From Porticoccaceae bacterium (GTDB lineage: Bacteria > Pseudomonadota > Gammaproteobacteria > Pseudomonadales > Porticoccaceae), in contig JAQXBF010000011.1 in NCBI GenBank assembly GCA_029252555.1, forward strand, positions 1 to 64,000: a stretch of DNA of 64,000 nt, given 5' to 3'. Made by a program: the position numbers and the translations under genes. The number at the start of each line of letters is the position of its first letter. Position 1 is the first letter of the stretch. This document shows, in pieces, positions 34,729 through 45,503 of the stretch. The notes under the pieces are model-generated. The model was not told where the DNA came from, did no database searches, and saw nothing but the letters and a program-made list of their open reading frames with translations.

Positions 34729-34843
34729 CTATTACTATCAAGATTAGACGCTGTTTAAGAAGATTATTTAAATATGAAACATTTTTAGCCGGCGTATAGG
34801 CAAACATAGGTTAAGAATTAAATAGTAAATATGGGGAACAAGA

Positions 34844-35785
34844 ATGGAGCTCAAAAGCATCGCCTTTGATAATGGAGCAGCTGGCAGCCAATATTATCAT
34901 CAATGGAAGTCAGAAAAAGCGGTAGCCTGGCTCCACATTATGCACGGTATGGCAGAGCACAGCGCTCGGTACGCTGATTTAGCGGCATTTCTCAACCAGC
35001 AGGGCATTATGGTGACCGCAGGCGACCACCGAGGGCATGGCCGTACAGGCGATGCCATGGACAGCCTCTGCCATTTAGGTGACAGCAACAGTTGGAATCA
35101 GATGATTGATGACCAGTGGCAACTCATCATCCATATTGCCGCAGAGCAAAAGCTGCCATTAATAATCATGGGGCACAGCATGGGGTCATTTATGGCCACA
35201 CGGTTCTGCCAGCAATATGGCCTGCAACTTCAGCAGCAACTCGATAACCGGCTGATTGGGCTTGTCCTGTCTGGCTCAAACTACGATGCGCCTGCCACCT
35301 TCAAAGTAGCTGCAGGCGTTGCTTGGATTGAGCGCGCACGCGTTGGTGGGCGAAATACCAGCAATATCCTTGAACAGCTATCCTTTGGCTCATTCAATCG
35401 CTTGTTTAAGCCAGTGCGTACAGAGAAGGACTGGCTATCCACTGACAACCATGTCGTAGACACTTACATTGCCGACCCATGGTGTGGAGGAGCCCTAAGT
35501 ACTCAGTCTTGGTATGACTTTTTAAAGGGGCTGGCACAACTGTCTCAGCCAAAGGCCATGGCCCAAATAGATTCGGCAATACCTATTTACCTGTTCGCCG
35601 GGGATTTAGACCCGGTCGGAGCTAATGGAAAAGGCGTTGAGAAATTGCGACAAGCGTTTCTGCAGGCAGGTACAGCTAATGTAGAAATGAAACTGTATGA
35701 GGGCGGGAGGCACGAAATGCTCAATGAGTCAAATAAACAACAGGTCTATCATGATTTGAACTGCTGGGTACAAGGCCGATTATGA
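34844..35785 (+). CDS. Alpha/beta hydrolase, monoacylglycerol-lipase-like
   Basis: 313 residues. The nucleophile elbow is GHSMG (in LIIMGHSMGSFMATRF). The acid is in LFAGDLDPVGANGKG and the His in GGRHEMLNESNK, completing the triad in the usual order. MHGMAEHSARYADLAAFLNQ and DHRGHGRTG are lysophospholipase/monoglyceride-lipase signatures. No signal peptide, so likely cytosolic. It is the next intact gene after alkB and may help process lipids or esters, but the PPK2 remnant lies between and no operon is evident. GGGGA ribosome-binding site. Confidence 0.87.
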   Translation: MELKSIAFDNGAAGSQYYHQWKSEKAVAWLHIMHGMAEHSARYADLAAFLNQQGIMVTAGDHRGHGRTGDAMDSLCHLGDSNSWNQMIDDQWQLIIHIAAEQKLPLIIMGHSMGSFMATRFCQQYGLQLQQQLDNRLIGLVLSGSNYDAPATFKVAAGVAWIERARVGGRNTSNILEQLSFGSFNRLFKPVRTEKDWLSTDNHVVDTYIADPWCGGALSTQSWYDFLKGLAQLSQPKAMAQIDSAIPIYLFAGDLDPVGANGKGVEKLRQAFLQAGTANVEMKLYEGGRHEMLNESNKQQVYHDLNCWVQGRL

Positions 35786-35925
35786 CAGTGACCATTTGCT
35801 AATGGTAAAGCGCTCGGTGCTAACGGATTTATCCTCAAGCCTCCCGCTCGTGGCACCAATTTTTCTCGCCGCAGGCGTAATTTATGAACCTGACTCTTTA
35901 CACTCAATTTCTGTCGTTCCGGCGG

Positions 35926-35966
35926 TTAAATAAAAAAGCCACCTTTCAGGTGGCTTTTTTATTTAA
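35926..35966. terminator. Bidirectional terminator between hydrolase and tRNA-Pro
   Basis: Eighteen-base arms (35926-35943 and 35949-35966) pair perfectly around TTTCA. The core is GCCACC/GGTGGC with a T6 tract on both strands, so it can end the tRNA-Pro transcript and the plus-strand transcript. Confidence 0.9.
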
Positions 35967-35967
35967 C

Positions 35968-36044
35968 TGGTCGGGACGGCAGGATTTGAACCTGCGACCA
36001 CTACACCCCCAGTGTAGTGCGCTACCAGGCTGCGCTACGCCCCG
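35968..36044 (-). tRNA. tRNA-Pro (anticodon GGG)
   Basis: 77 bases with encoded CCA, CGGGGCG at the 5' end, D-arm AGCGCAGCCTGGTAGCGC, anticodon stem CTACA/TGTAG with loop CTGGGGG (anticodon GGG), T-arm GGTTCAAATCC. It follows the thrS-to-merR cluster, a common gammaproteobacterial position. Confidence 0.97.
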
Positions 36045-36058
36045 ATTTTAGAGGCGCA

Positions 36059-36086
36059 ATCATACAGATCAGGCCTTTTAATGCAA
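36059..36086 (-). promoter_or_regulatory. Likely tRNA-Pro promoter
   Basis: On the minus strand -35-like TTGCAT (36081-36086), a 16-base spacer and TATGAT (36059-36064) are followed by a GC-rich discriminator (TGCGCC). The tRNA begins 14 bases later. The merR gene ends 30 bases upstream, so this would give the tRNA its own start. Confidence 0.5.
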
Positions 36087-36116
36087 CCGTTTATGCTGGC
36101 GTAAAGATACGACAGG

Positions 36117-36476
36117 TCAATCGTGACTCAGTGCGTCTAATATATCTTCTAACTCAGTAATCGTCTGGTCTAGAAGTTGTTTGTAGGGGGTTTGTTCTTG
36201 CTTGGTCGATTCGCCCTCAAGCTTCTGCCTGGCACCGCCAATGGTGAAGCCATGTTCGTAAAGGAGTGAACGGATCTGACGGATTAGAACAACATCTTGG
36301 CGCTGATAATAGCGGCGGTTGCCGCGGCGTTTAACTGGACTCAGGCTGGGAAATTCTTGTTCCCAGTAACGCAAAACATGGGGCTTAACTAAACACAACT
36401 CACTTACCTCACCAATGGTGAAATAACGCTTGCCTGGTATGGTTGGCAATTCGTTGTTATTACTTGGTTCCAGCAT
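36117..36476 (-). CDS. MerR-family regulator
   Basis: 119 residues. The N-terminal helix-turn-helix is [25 protein letters not shown] followed by the wing [13 protein letters not shown], typical MerR. The dimerisation helix continues [11 protein letters not shown] and a short coiled tail ends in DILDALSHD. No metal-binding cysteines are placed as in MerR/CueR. It is the usual small MerR-like partner that follows ihfA in gammaproteobacteria, and overlaps it by 17 bases. Target unknown. Confidence 0.9.
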   Translation of the reverse strand: MLEPSNNNELPTIPGKRYFTIGEVSELCLVKPHVLRYWEQEFPSLSPVKRRGNRRYYQRQDVVLIRQIRSLLYEHGFTIGGARQKLEGESTKQEQTPYKQLLDQTITELEDILDALSHD

Positions 36477-36759
36477 AGGTCTCTACTCTTGCCTTCAACT
36501 TCTGACCCGGCTTGAAGGTAACAACTCGCCGAGCTGAAATTGGAATATCTTCACCCGTTTTCGGGTTTCGTCCCGGCCGACTACTTTTGTCACGCAACTC
36601 AAAGTTACCAAAGCCCGACAACTTTACCTGATCATTGCTCTCTAGGGCGGCGCATATTTCGCTATAGAACATCTCAACGATTTCCTTGGCTTCTCTTTTA
36701 TTGAGCCCAAGTTCATCGAATAACATTTCAGCTAAATCAGCTTTGGTCAACGCACCCAT
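36460..36759 (-). CDS. ihfA: Integration host factor alpha subunit
   Basis: 99 residues from the ATG at 36759 (AGGT ten bases upstream), which gives the standard IHF-alpha start [20 protein letters not shown]. The DNA-binding arm is intact: [20 protein letters not shown] with the intercalating Pro. It bends DNA with IHF-beta, encoded elsewhere. A 26-residue upstream extension in the same frame is unlike the family. Overlaps merR and follows pheT. Confidence 0.96.
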   Translation of the reverse strand: MGALTKADLAEMLFDELGLNKREAKEIVEMFYSEICAALESNDQVKLSGFGNFELRDKSSRPGRNPKTGEDIPISARRVVTFKPGQKLKARVETYAGTK

Positions 36760-36805
36760 TTCGTAATACCTAACTCCACATTCTAAGTTCTGACCTTTAT
36801 CCCGA

Positions 36806-39202
36806 TCAGCCCCTGAGTTCAGCCTTAAATTTATCACCGAGTTCAGTGATAACTCGATCTACCGCCAGATTAATTTCTTCGTCAGTAAGAGTGCGCGAAC
36901 TATGCTGAAACGTCAAGCCTAGCGCAACACTTTTTCCTTTGTTTTCAACATCTTTGCTGTGATACACGTCAAACAACTTTAAATTAGTTAGCTGCTCGCC
37001 TGCCACCGCTTTCGCCGCATCCATCAAATCAGCAGCTTGCACTAAGCTGTCGACAAAAAATGCTAAATCACGCCTAACTTCTGGGAACTTGCTCACTTCT
37101 TTAAACTTTGGCAGCTTGCTTGGCGCAATTTTATCGGCATTTACCTGAAATAAGTAAACTGCCGTGTTTATACCCAAATTAGCCTCGATTTTAGGGTGTA
37201 ATTGCCCTACCCAGCCTATCAGCTCACTATGGCGAATCAGCGCTGCCGACTGCCCTGGGTGCAATGCTGGATGCAGTTGCGCCTCAAATTTAAAATCTCC
37301 CATCAGCCCTGTGTAATTCAATAAAGCTTCAAGGTCTCCCTTAATATCGTAGAAATCGACTTTTTCTTTAGTCGCGGTCCAACCAGTTGGGGTGCGCGAA
37401 CCGCAAATTAAGCCAGCCAATGCCATATTTTGCTCTAGGCCAAGTACCGATTTTTTATCTTGATTAGCGGCCGGCACAAAGCATTGCCCAGCTTCAAAGA
37501 TGCGAACGCGGCTCTGCTGACGATTTAAGTTGTGCACCGCTGTAGTCAGCAGGCCAGGCCACAGACTGGTGCGCATAACCGACATGTCCGCTGAAATTGG
37601 ATTAGCCAGCGCAACCGGCTCTATCTCTGGGTCAATCAGCTTCTGCATGGCTGGGTCGACAAAACTATAGGTCACCGCTTCCTGGTAGCCGCTGGCCACT
37701 AGGTGATTCCTAAATGCAGGAAGGCCTTGAATAGTTTCAGAGTTAGCCTGTAACTCTAGGGCCATAGAGGGTGTTGATGTTGGCAGATTGTTGTAGCCGT
37801 AAATTCTAGCTACCTCTTCAATCAGGTCCTGTTCGATCTCTAGGTCGAAACGCCAGCTTGGGGCAACCCAAGTGGAGCCAGAGCCATTTCTCTCTAACAG
37901 AGTTAAGCCCAGACGCACGAGCATATCGTCAACATCTGAGGCGGCAATGGAAACACCCAGCTGCTGTGCGAGACGGTCATCTCGCAATGTAATTGTTGCA
38001 GATGCTGGCAGATGCGGCTCAGATTCAGTTACTAAAACAGGGCCAGCACTACCACCGCAAATCTCTAACATTAGCGATGTGGCACGCTCGATAGCGGCAA
38101 CCTGAAGCTCTGTGTCAACACCACGCTCAAAACGGTGTGAGGAATCCGTATGCTTGCCATAGTTACGCGCCTTTCCAGCAATAGCCAAAGGATTGAACCA
38201 GGCACTTTCGAACAGTATATCGCTGGTATTATCGCCAACTGCGGACTCATCACCGCCCATAATACCTGCCATAGCTAGGGCTTTAGCCTGGTCTGCAATA
38301 ACCAGAGTTGCTGTGTCAACCACAACCTCAGAATCGTCAAGGAGCTTTAATTTTTCATCACGCCCCATGCGCACCACAATATCTCCGTCAATTTTAGACA
38401 GATCAAAGGCATGCATAGGCTGACCCAATTCAAGCAGGACATAGTTGGTTACATCTACTGCCGGACCCAAACAGCGAACGCCGCTGCGACGCAATTTCTC
38501 TTGCATCCACTGGGGGGTTTGCTGAGTAAGATCAAGACCGCGAATGACCCTGCCCACATAGCGCGCGCAGGCCTCTGGGGCGTCCAGAGAGACTTCCACT
38601 GTGTCCCCAATTGTAGCCTCGACAGGAGCGCAGGTTTGCTGTGTGACAGATGCTTGATTAAGCACACCAACTTCACGGGCTAATCCTCGAATACTCAGGC
38701 AGTCACCACGGTTTGGAGTAAGGTCGACTTCGATAATATTGTCATCAAGATCAAGATATTCAATCAGATCACAGCCCACTGGCGCGTCTGCCGGCAATTC
38801 CCACAGACCTGCATCATCATCGCCCAACTCTAATTCGGATTGCGCGCAGAGCATACCGGAGGACTCAACACCACGCAGCTTAGCCTTTTTAATCTTAAAG
38901 TCGCCGGGCAGTAAGGCACCTACGGTTGCAAATGGCACCTTGATACCAGCGCGAGCATTGGGCGCACCGCAAACCACCTGTGCCGTTTCGCCGCCACCAA
39001 CAACCTGGCAGACGCGCAGCTTGTCGGCATCCGGGTGCTGCTCAACGGCCAGTATTTCACCCACTACCACGCCAGTCATCTGTGGAGCAGCAGGATCCAC
39101 TGCATCCACTTCAAGGCCGGCCATAGTCACCTGAGCCACCAAATCCTCTGTACTGATCGATGGGTTAACTGATTGTCTCAACCAGGATTCACTAAATTTC
39201 AT
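36806..39202 (-). CDS. pheT: Phenylalanyl-tRNA synthetase beta subunit
   Basis: 798 residues, the standard length. Domains in order: N-terminal tRNA-binding OB domain (residues ~40-150, [20 protein letters not shown]), B3/B4 editing domain, B5 domain, the catalytic-like core, and C-terminal anticodon-binding domain ([15 protein letters not shown] to the end, KFKAELRG). It forms the alpha2-beta2 synthetase with PheS. 13 bases after pheS, 46 bases before ihfA. Confidence 0.97.
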   Translation of the reverse strand: MKFSESWLRQSVNPSISTEDLVAQVTMAGLEVDAVDPAAPQMTGVVVGEILAVEQHPDADKLRVCQVVGGGETAQVVCGAPNARAGIKVPFATVGALLPGDFKIKKAKLRGVESSGMLCAQSELELGDDDAGLWELPADAPVGCDLIEYLDLDDNIIEVDLTPNRGDCLSIRGLAREVGVLNQASVTQQTCAPVEATIGDTVEVSLDAPEACARYVGRVIRGLDLTQQTPQWMQEKLRRSGVRCLGPAVDVTNYVLLELGQPMHAFDLSKIDGDIVVRMGRDEKLKLLDDSEVVVDTATLVIADQAKALAMAGIMGGDESAVGDNTSDILFESAWFNPLAIAGKARNYGKHTDSSHRFERGVDTELQVAAIERATSLMLEICGGSAGPVLVTESEPHLPASATITLRDDRLAQQLGVSIAASDVDDMLVRLGLTLLERNGSGSTWVAPSWRFDLEIEQDLIEEVARIYGYNNLPTSTPSMALELQANSETIQGLPAFRNHLVASGYQEAVTYSFVDPAMQKLIDPEIEPVALANPISADMSVMRTSLWPGLLTTAVHNLNRQQSRVRIFEAGQCFVPAANQDKKSVLGLEQNMALAGLICGSRTPTGWTATKEKVDFYDIKGDLEALLNYTGLMGDFKFEAQLHPALHPGQSAALIRHSELIGWVGQLHPKIEANLGINTAVYLFQVNADKIAPSKLPKFKEVSKFPEVRRDLAFFVDSLVQAADLMDAAKAVAGEQLTNLKLFDVYHSKDVENKGKSVALGLTFQHSSRTLTDEEINLAVDRVITELGDKFKAELRG

Positions 39203-39215
39203 AATTCACCCCAGC

Positions 39216-40235
<1,020 letters not shown>

Positions 40236-40271
40236 TCACCACATAACCAGATTATGTATCTTATTACTGAT

Positions 40272-40308
40272 AAAAAAATAGGGAAAGAGCAATAGCCCCT
40301 TCCCTATT
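40272..40308 (-). terminator. Terminator/attenuator in the rplT-pheS gap
   Basis: AATAGGGAA pairs perfectly with TTCCCTATT over a 19-base loop, and the right arm (minus sense) runs into T7. It stands 43 bases before the pheS start, the position of the phenylalanine attenuator in enteric bacteria. No Phe-rich leader peptide is visible; the only small frame upstream (ATG-ATT-AAC-AGC-TGA, 40362 to 40348) has no Phe. Confidence 0.75.
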
Positions 40309-40371
40309 CGATTAGCTTCTTATAAAGCTGCTATATAAGCAGTTTATTTCAGCTGTTAATCATCTTGTCTA

Positions 40372-40728
40372 TTAAGCTAGGGCGGCTTTGGCTTGGTTTA
40401 CAACCGCGCCAAAAGCAGCTTTGTCATGCACAGCCAAGTCAGCAAGCACACGACGGTCCAGGGCAATACCCGCTTTGCTGAGACCATTGATCAAACGGCT
40501 GTAGGACAAACCTTCAACACGTGATTGAGCATTGATACGAGCAATCCACAGTCTGCGGAAGGTACGCTTTTTAACGCGACGGTCACGGTATGCATATTGG
40601 CCCGCTTTAGTCACTGCCTGAACAGCTACTCGATAAACGCGGCTACGCGCTCCGTAATAACCCTTTGCTTGCTTTAAAATTTTCTTGTGTCGACGACCCG
40701 CTTCAACACCACGTTTTACTCTAGGCAT
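40372..40728 (-). CDS. rplT: Ribosomal protein L20
   Basis: 118 residues, family length. [36 protein letters not shown] and [20 protein letters not shown] are essentially invariant. Binds 23S rRNA early in 50S assembly and, in E. coli, represses its own operon by binding the leader before rpmI. Lies 31 bases after rpmI. Confidence 0.98.
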   Translation of the reverse strand: MPRVKRGVEAGRRHKKILKQAKGYYGARSRVYRVAVQAVTKAGQYAYRDRRVKKRTFRRLWIARINAQSRVEGLSYSRLINGLSKAGIALDRRVLADLAVHDKAAFGAVVNQAKAALA

Positions 40729-40759
40729 ATCATTCTCCTACCAAAAATTAGTTAGTGAC

Positions 40760-40954
40760 TTAAACGTTTCGCAACATGCGGTCTACACGCGGCTTATCAG
40801 CAGCATTGAGAATGCTGGTGCCACGAAGTTGACGCTTGCGCTTAGTAGTCATTTTGGTGAGGATATGGCTTTTATGCTGATGCTTGTGCTTATAGCCTGC
40901 AGCCGTCTTTTTGAAGCGTTTTGCAGCTCCACTATGTACTTTAGCTTTTGGCAT
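40760..40954 (-). CDS. rpmI: Ribosomal protein L35
   Basis: 64 residues. [40 protein letters not shown] and [13 protein letters not shown] are family signatures. Between infC and rplT as in all gammaproteobacteria. GGAG ribosome-binding site in the 147-base leader. Confidence 0.97.
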   Translation of the reverse strand: MPKAKVHSGAAKRFKKTAAGYKHKHQHKSHILTKMTTKRKRQLRGTSILNAADKPRVDRMLRNV

Positions 40955-41028
40955 TTCTGTTCTCCAATAATAAGAGGTTTATAAAATCAACAAGAGACGC
41001 CCGGACAGCCTGCCAAAAACAATGGCTG

Positions 41029-41043
41029 AGCGCGGGTCGCGCT
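41029..41043 (-). promoter_or_regulatory. GC hairpin in the rpmI-rplT leader
   Basis: AGCGCG pairs with CGCGCT around three bases, midway in the infC-rpmI gap. E. coli represses rpmI-rplT by L20 binding in this gap; whether this hairpin is part of such a site is inference. Confidence 0.35.
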
Positions 41044-41101
41044 AGTTACATCCTGTTGCTACTTCTGGGTACTACTCACTTCTTTCGAAATTCTTTACTC
41101 T

Positions 41102-41629
41102 TTACTTCTTCTTGCTGCGCGGAGCCAACACCATAATCATCTGGCGTCCTTCCATCTTCGGAAACTGCTCTACTTGAGCCAGCTCTGACAAATCTGCTTC
41201 AACTCGCTTCATCATATCCATGCCGAGCTGTTGGTGAGCCATCTCACGACCGCGAAAACGCAATGTAATTTTGGTCTTGTCACCATTCTCCAGAAACTTC
41301 ACCAGATTGCGCAACTTAATCTCGTAGTCGCCCTGATCCGTTCCCGGTCTAAATTTCATTTCTTTTACTTGTGTCTGCTTCTGCTTTTTCTTCTGCAACG
41401 CAACTTTCTTCTTAGCGTCAAAGACATGCTTGCCGTAATCCATGATTTTACACACCGGAGGCTGTGCATCTGGAGAAATCTCTACCAAATCCAATGTCTC
41501 TTTCTGCGCTGCTTCAAGGGCCTCTTCCAGCTTTACTACGCCTACCTGAGAACCGTCTGATGCGACCAATCGAACTTCGGGGGACGTTATATCGTCATTG
41601 AGACGCGCCCGCTTGCTGTCTTTTTTAAT
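41102..41629 (-). CDS. infC: Translation initiation factor IF-3, ATT start
   Basis: 175 residues from an ATT at 41629. Starting there gives [20 protein letters not shown], matching the IF-3 N-terminus, and GGAG lies eight bases upstream, overlapping the thrS stop region. The next usable start (TTG at 41569) would remove 20 conserved residues. The two domains follow: N-terminal to about residue 80 ([17 protein letters not shown]), linker [16 protein letters not shown], and C-terminal to [16 protein letters not shown]-3 proofreads the start codon and represses its own AUU-initiated mRNA. Five bases after thrS. Confidence 0.95.
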   Translation of the reverse strand: MKKDSKRARLNDDITSPEVRLVASDGSQVGVVKLEEALEAAQKETLDLVEISPDAQPPVCKIMDYGKHVFDAKKKVALQKKKQKQTQVKEMKFRPGTDQGDYEIKLRNLVKFLENGDKTKITLRFRGREMAHQQLGMDMMKRVEADLSELAQVEQFPKMEGRQMIMVLAPRSKKK

Positions 41630-41634
41630 AAGCT

Positions 41635-43566
41635 TTACTCCGTTTCATCTACACAAGTACGCCCGCGTCGTTCCACTTCCGTCGAAAACATGCCAATTAC
41701 CTCATCTAGAGGCAGGCTGCCAAGGTCTTTTCCGTCTCTGGTTCGGACCGCCACAGTGCGCGATTCTTTTTCTTTATCACCGACAACGAGAAGGTAAGGT
41801 ACCCGTTGCATCGAATGACCGCGGATTTTAAAGCCGATCTTCTCGTTTCTCAAGTCACAATTAGCCCTAAATCCCTTATTTTGCAATGATTTAGCAACTT
41901 CATGGGCATAATCGGCCTGAGAATCGGTAATATTCATCACAACGGCCTGATCCGGGGCCAACCAAAATGGAAAAGCACCTTCGTACTGCTCGATCAAAAT
42001 ACCTATAAAACGCTCAAAAGAACCCAATAATGCGCGGTGTAACATCACCGGCACTTTGCGCGAACCATCCTCGGCCACATATTGGGCATCCAGACGTCCC
42101 GGCATGGAGAAATCTACCTGAATGGTGCCGCACTGCCACACTCGACCAATACAATCTTTTAGGGAAAACTCAACCTTCGGGCCATAAAATGCCCCCTCTC
42201 CCGGCAATTCCTGCCAGGGCAAGTTTTTAGCATCCAGCGCTTTACCCAGCGCCTCTTCGGCACGGTCCCAATCCTCCTCAGACCCCACACGCTTTTCAGG
42301 GCGAGTAGACAATCGATAGATAATCTCATCAAAGCCAAAGTCTGCATAGACCTCGTGTAGAAACTCAATAAATTCCGCCACCTCTGCCTGAATCTGATCT
42401 TCAGTACAGAAGATATGACCATCATCCTGAGTAAAAGAGCGCACTCGCATAATCCCATGCAGCGACCCTGAAGGCTCATTGCGATGGCAAGCACCGAACT
42501 CAGCCAGCCTTAGGGGCAAGTCTCTGTAGCTTCTCAGGCCCTGATTAAACACCTGCACATGACAGGGGCAGTTCATTGGTTTAATGGCGTAATTGCGGTC
42601 TTCCGTTGTAACGGTAAACATATCGTCGCCAAACTTATCCGCATGGCCAGACTTTTCCCACAGGCTAAAATCCACCACCTGCGGGGTTTTGATTTCCTGA
42701 TAGCCGCGCTCAATCTGCTTGTTGCGCATAAAGTCTTCGATAGCTTTATAAACGCTCCAGCCCTTCTGGTGCCAGAAAATCGAGCCCGGTGCCTCCTCCT
42801 GCATATGGAAGAGGTCGAGCTTTTTTCCGATCTTGCGATGGTCGCGCTTCTCCGCTTCCGCGAGACGGTGAATATAAGCTTTAAGCTCTTTTTTGTTGGT
42901 CCAGGCAGTACCATAGATACGCTGCAACATCTCATTATTGCTGTTGCCACGCCAGTAAGCACCAGCTACTTTGGTCAGCTTAAACGCAGATAGCTTGCCG
43001 GTTGAGGGCACATGAGGACCACGACAGAGGTCAATGAAATCGCCCTGGCGATAAAGGCCAATGGCCTGACCAGCAGGAATGCTGGCAATAATTTCAGCCT
43101 TATACTCTTCACCAATGCTGTTAAAAAATTTGACTGCCTCATCGCGATCCCACTCTTCACGGGTCACCGGGAAATCTTCGCTGGATAGCTCTGCCATGCG
43201 CTTTTCAATGGCTTCTAAGTCTTCCGGCGTAAAAGTGCGCTCAAAAGCAAAGTCATAGTAGAATCCATCTTCGATAACCGGGCCAATTGTGACCTGGGCC
43301 GATGGGAATAGCTGCTTAACCGCCATAGCCAGCAAGTGAGCTGATGAGTGGCGGATAATATCCAGCGCTTCATCTGAGCGATCGGTGACAATAGCAAGGG
43401 TTGCATCCTGGTCCATAACATAAGACGCATCGACAACATCACCATTAACAACGCCAGCAAGGGTGGCTTTGGCAAGACCGGCACCAATATCAGCGGCTAC
43501 ATCAGCTACTGAGACGGGCTGTTCAAAAATTCGTTGGGAACCATCGGGAAGGGTAATTGCGGGCAT
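41635..43566 (-). CDS. thrS: Threonyl-tRNA synthetase
   Basis: 643 residues with TGS domain (residues 1-60), the editing domain with [11 protein letters not shown] and the zinc-type second-additional-domain residues, then class II core: [10 protein letters not shown] and [10 protein letters not shown], and the C-terminal anticodon-binding domain ([12 protein letters not shown]). It charges tRNA-Thr and clears mischarged Ser. First gene of the translation operon; the 136-base upstream gap should hold the promoter and, as in E. coli, a possible operator, but no tRNA-like operator was identified by eye. Confidence 0.97.
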   Translation of the reverse strand: MPAITLPDGSQRIFEQPVSVADVAADIGAGLAKATLAGVVNGDVVDASYVMDQDATLAIVTDRSDEALDIIRHSSAHLLAMAVKQLFPSAQVTIGPVIEDGFYYDFAFERTFTPEDLEAIEKRMAELSSEDFPVTREEWDRDEAVKFFNSIGEEYKAEIIASIPAGQAIGLYRQGDFIDLCRGPHVPSTGKLSAFKLTKVAGAYWRGNSNNEMLQRIYGTAWTNKKELKAYIHRLAEAEKRDHRKIGKKLDLFHMQEEAPGSIFWHQKGWSVYKAIEDFMRNKQIERGYQEIKTPQVVDFSLWEKSGHADKFGDDMFTVTTEDRNYAIKPMNCPCHVQVFNQGLRSYRDLPLRLAEFGACHRNEPSGSLHGIMRVRSFTQDDGHIFCTEDQIQAEVAEFIEFLHEVYADFGFDEIIYRLSTRPEKRVGSEEDWDRAEEALGKALDAKNLPWQELPGEGAFYGPKVEFSLKDCIGRVWQCGTIQVDFSMPGRLDAQYVAEDGSRKVPVMLHRALLGSFERFIGILIEQYEGAFPFWLAPDQAVVMNITDSQADYAHEVAKSLQNKGFRANCDLRNEKIGFKIRGHSMQRVPYLLVVGDKEKESRTVAVRTRDGKDLGSLPLDEVIGMFSTEVERRGRTCVDETE

Positions 43567-43702
43567 ACTACTTTCCTTTTCAGTGGTGACCTATACTAGA
43601 GGCCACTTGAGTTAAATGTGGGGAGGCATTCTACCTTCTACAGCCCGCTTTACAAGCCTATTCAGAAATACATTTAGGTTATAATCACACCTTTAACCTT
43701 GA

Positions 43703-44164
43703 ATGAAAATCATCTTGAAAATCTATATCGATGCCGACGCCTGCCCTAACGTTATCAAGGACATTCTCTATCGGGTATCCCAGCGCACCGGCATTGAGGT
43801 GATTCTTGTCGCCAATCAGCCTTTGACAGTGCCACGGATTCCAAGCGTTCGCACTATTCAGGTGAGTTCTGGTTTTGATGTTGCCGACAATCATATTGTT
43901 GAACTAGTTGAAGAAGACGACTTGGTGATTACCGCAGATATCCCACTGGCGGCAGAGGTGATCGACAAAGAAGGTAAAGCACTAAATCCGAGAGGTGAGC
44001 TTTATACCAAGGCTAATATTCGCGCGCGGCTCAATATGCGAGACTTTATGGATTCTATGCGCAACAGTGGAGCTCAGGTTGGTGTAGGGCCGCCGCTAAC
44101 TCAGCGGGACAGAACCGAGTTCGCCAATGCCCTCGATCGTTATGTTGCCCAGTTTAAAACCTAG
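43703..44164 (+). CDS. YaiI/YqxD family protein (DUF188)
   Basis: 153 residues. [21 protein letters not shown] with the NYN/PIN-like Asp, then [27 protein letters not shown], is the conserved DUF188 sequence. The family is predicted to be a nuclease-like fold but the role is unproven. Its TAG overlaps the TAG of the convergent DUF836 gene, so the two genes share their last four bases. Confidence 0.9.
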   Translation: MKIILKIYIDADACPNVIKDILYRVSQRTGIEVILVANQPLTVPRIPSVRTIQVSSGFDVADNHIVELVEEDDLVITADIPLAAEVIDKEGKALNPRGELYTKANIRARLNMRDFMDSMRNSGAQVGVGPPLTQRDRTEFANALDRYVAQFKT

Positions 44165-44412
44165 CTCCCCAACATCCGAGAAATCTGCGCCCCAGTAAAT
44201 GGCCAGCCTTTTTCCTGGCCATCTGGTGTTCTAATCACGGGGATGCGAAAACCATACTCTGCCTTTAAGTTAGCGTTATTTTCAATATTCACCTCTACCA
44301 AACCCATTCCCCACTCCTTGATCAGTGGGTAGAGAAGCCCTTTGGCCTGCTCACAGAGGTGACAATTTGGCCCAGTGTAGATCGTAATCTTGCTACCCCC
44401 TGAACTACTCAT
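44161..44412 (-). CDS. Glutaredoxin-like DUF836 protein
   Basis: 83 residues, thioredoxin fold start [19 protein letters not shown] with a CxxC active site (CHLC). The cis-Pro is at IPVIRTPDG. Typical small DUF836 protein; redox partner unknown. It starts four bases inside the end of the threonine-aldolase-like gene and so is probably cotranslated with it. Confidence 0.9.
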   Translation of the reverse strand: MSSSGGSKITIYTGPNCHLCEQAKGLLYPLIKEWGMGLVEVNIENNANLKAEYGFRIPVIRTPDGQEKGWPFTGAQISRMLGS

Positions 44413-45497
44413 CCGATTGCCTCCTGCTGCTGGATTCCCACACTAATTAACTTGGAGAATATTACCTGAATCCTTTCATCGGACAAATGAAGTAAATTTT
44501 CGCCTACTGATAACTCAAAATAGGACTGCTCTGGATCATCGGCCACGGCCGCACCTTTAAATATCTGGATTGAATACTCGGCTTCAACTTGATCTCGGGC
44601 TCTATTGGCGGCTTCCACTGAAAATGGCAGGTAAACATGCACCATATTAATTTGCGGTACCTCAGGCATAAATCTTAGAGCTGGAATATCCGCCAGCGCA
44701 AAGACAACTTGCTTAGCCCTCGCACAATAGGCTGGCAGTCGGGACAGGCTGTCATCAAATAGCATTGCCGCTGAGGCCACCTGAGGCGCTAGTGTATAAA
44801 TAGTGCCGCCAGCACGCCGCTGCCAGAGCTTGGTCTGAGCAATAAACTCTTCCGAGCCCAACAACATAGCGCCAGATAATGCGCCAATTCCCTTGTAAAA
44901 AGACACATAAACCGAGTCAAAACCCGCACATATTTCACTGAAATCTCGCTGGTAGAAGCACTGGGCTTCCCAGAGTCTGGCGCCATCCAGATGCAGGCGC
45001 AGCCCTCTACTTTTAGCGGCTTCCACTGCTTGGTTCAGCTGGTCCCAGCTCGGCAACTGCCCGCCCGCCTCGCGGATGGGCAACTCCATTAGCAACGCCG
45101 CCATTTCCTCGTCTAAGGCCTCAATATGCTCGGCCAATAATGGGGAGTATTTCGGCCCCACCAGCGTCCCCCGCAACTTATAAAGGTTGGAATAAGCATG
45201 CTCTTCATGAACTTCAAGATGGCTGGTAGGGTGCATACCAAAATGTTGGCAGTCGGCTTCATCGCACCAAACTTTTAATGCGGTCATCTGGGCAAGGGTG
45301 CCGCTGGGCATAAATCTGGCGGCGGGAAAGCCTAATAATGCCGCGATTTTGGCCTCAAAATCCTCAATGAGGGCACCAGTGCCATAGTTATCAAATTGAA
45401 CATTGTTCTGCTCACACCAGTCGGCGATTTGGCGCATAAATTCAGCAGGATTTCTTGGGCCGCTGCCTGATAATGCTTGAATGCTTAGATCGCCCAT
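44409..45497 (-). CDS. Threonine aldolase family PLP enzyme
   Basis: 362 residues. Start FDNYGTGALIEDFEAKIAALLG, the PLP ring-binding HPTSHLEVHEEHAYS region, RLHLDGARLWEAQ with the PLP Asp, and the Schiff-base lysine in SFYKGIGALSGAML match the beta-eliminating lyase/threonine aldolase family. It probably cleaves threonine or another beta-hydroxy amino acid to glycine and aldehyde. Upstream of and overlapping DUF836, six bases after rlmKL. Confidence 0.88.
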   Translation of the reverse strand: MGDLSIQALSGSGPRNPAEFMRQIADWCEQNNVQFDNYGTGALIEDFEAKIAALLGFPAARFMPSGTLAQMTALKVWCDEADCQHFGMHPTSHLEVHEEHAYSNLYKLRGTLVGPKYSPLLAEHIEALDEEMAALLMELPIREAGGQLPSWDQLNQAVEAAKSRGLRLHLDGARLWEAQCFYQRDFSEICAGFDSVYVSFYKGIGALSGAMLLGSEEFIAQTKLWQRRAGGTIYTLAPQVASAAMLFDDSLSRLPAYCARAKQVVFALADIPALRFMPEVPQINMVHVYLPFSVEAANRARDQVEAEYSIQIFKGAAVADDPEQSYFELSVGENLLHLSDERIQVIFSKLISVGIQQQEAIG

Positions 45498-45503
45498 AGC
45501 CTG

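Noticed and set aside
35786-35925. Minus-strand Arg-rich stretch ([16 protein letters not shown]) near tRNA-Pro as a gene remnant
   Set aside because: Too short, no family resemblance, no start; chance reading is sufficient.
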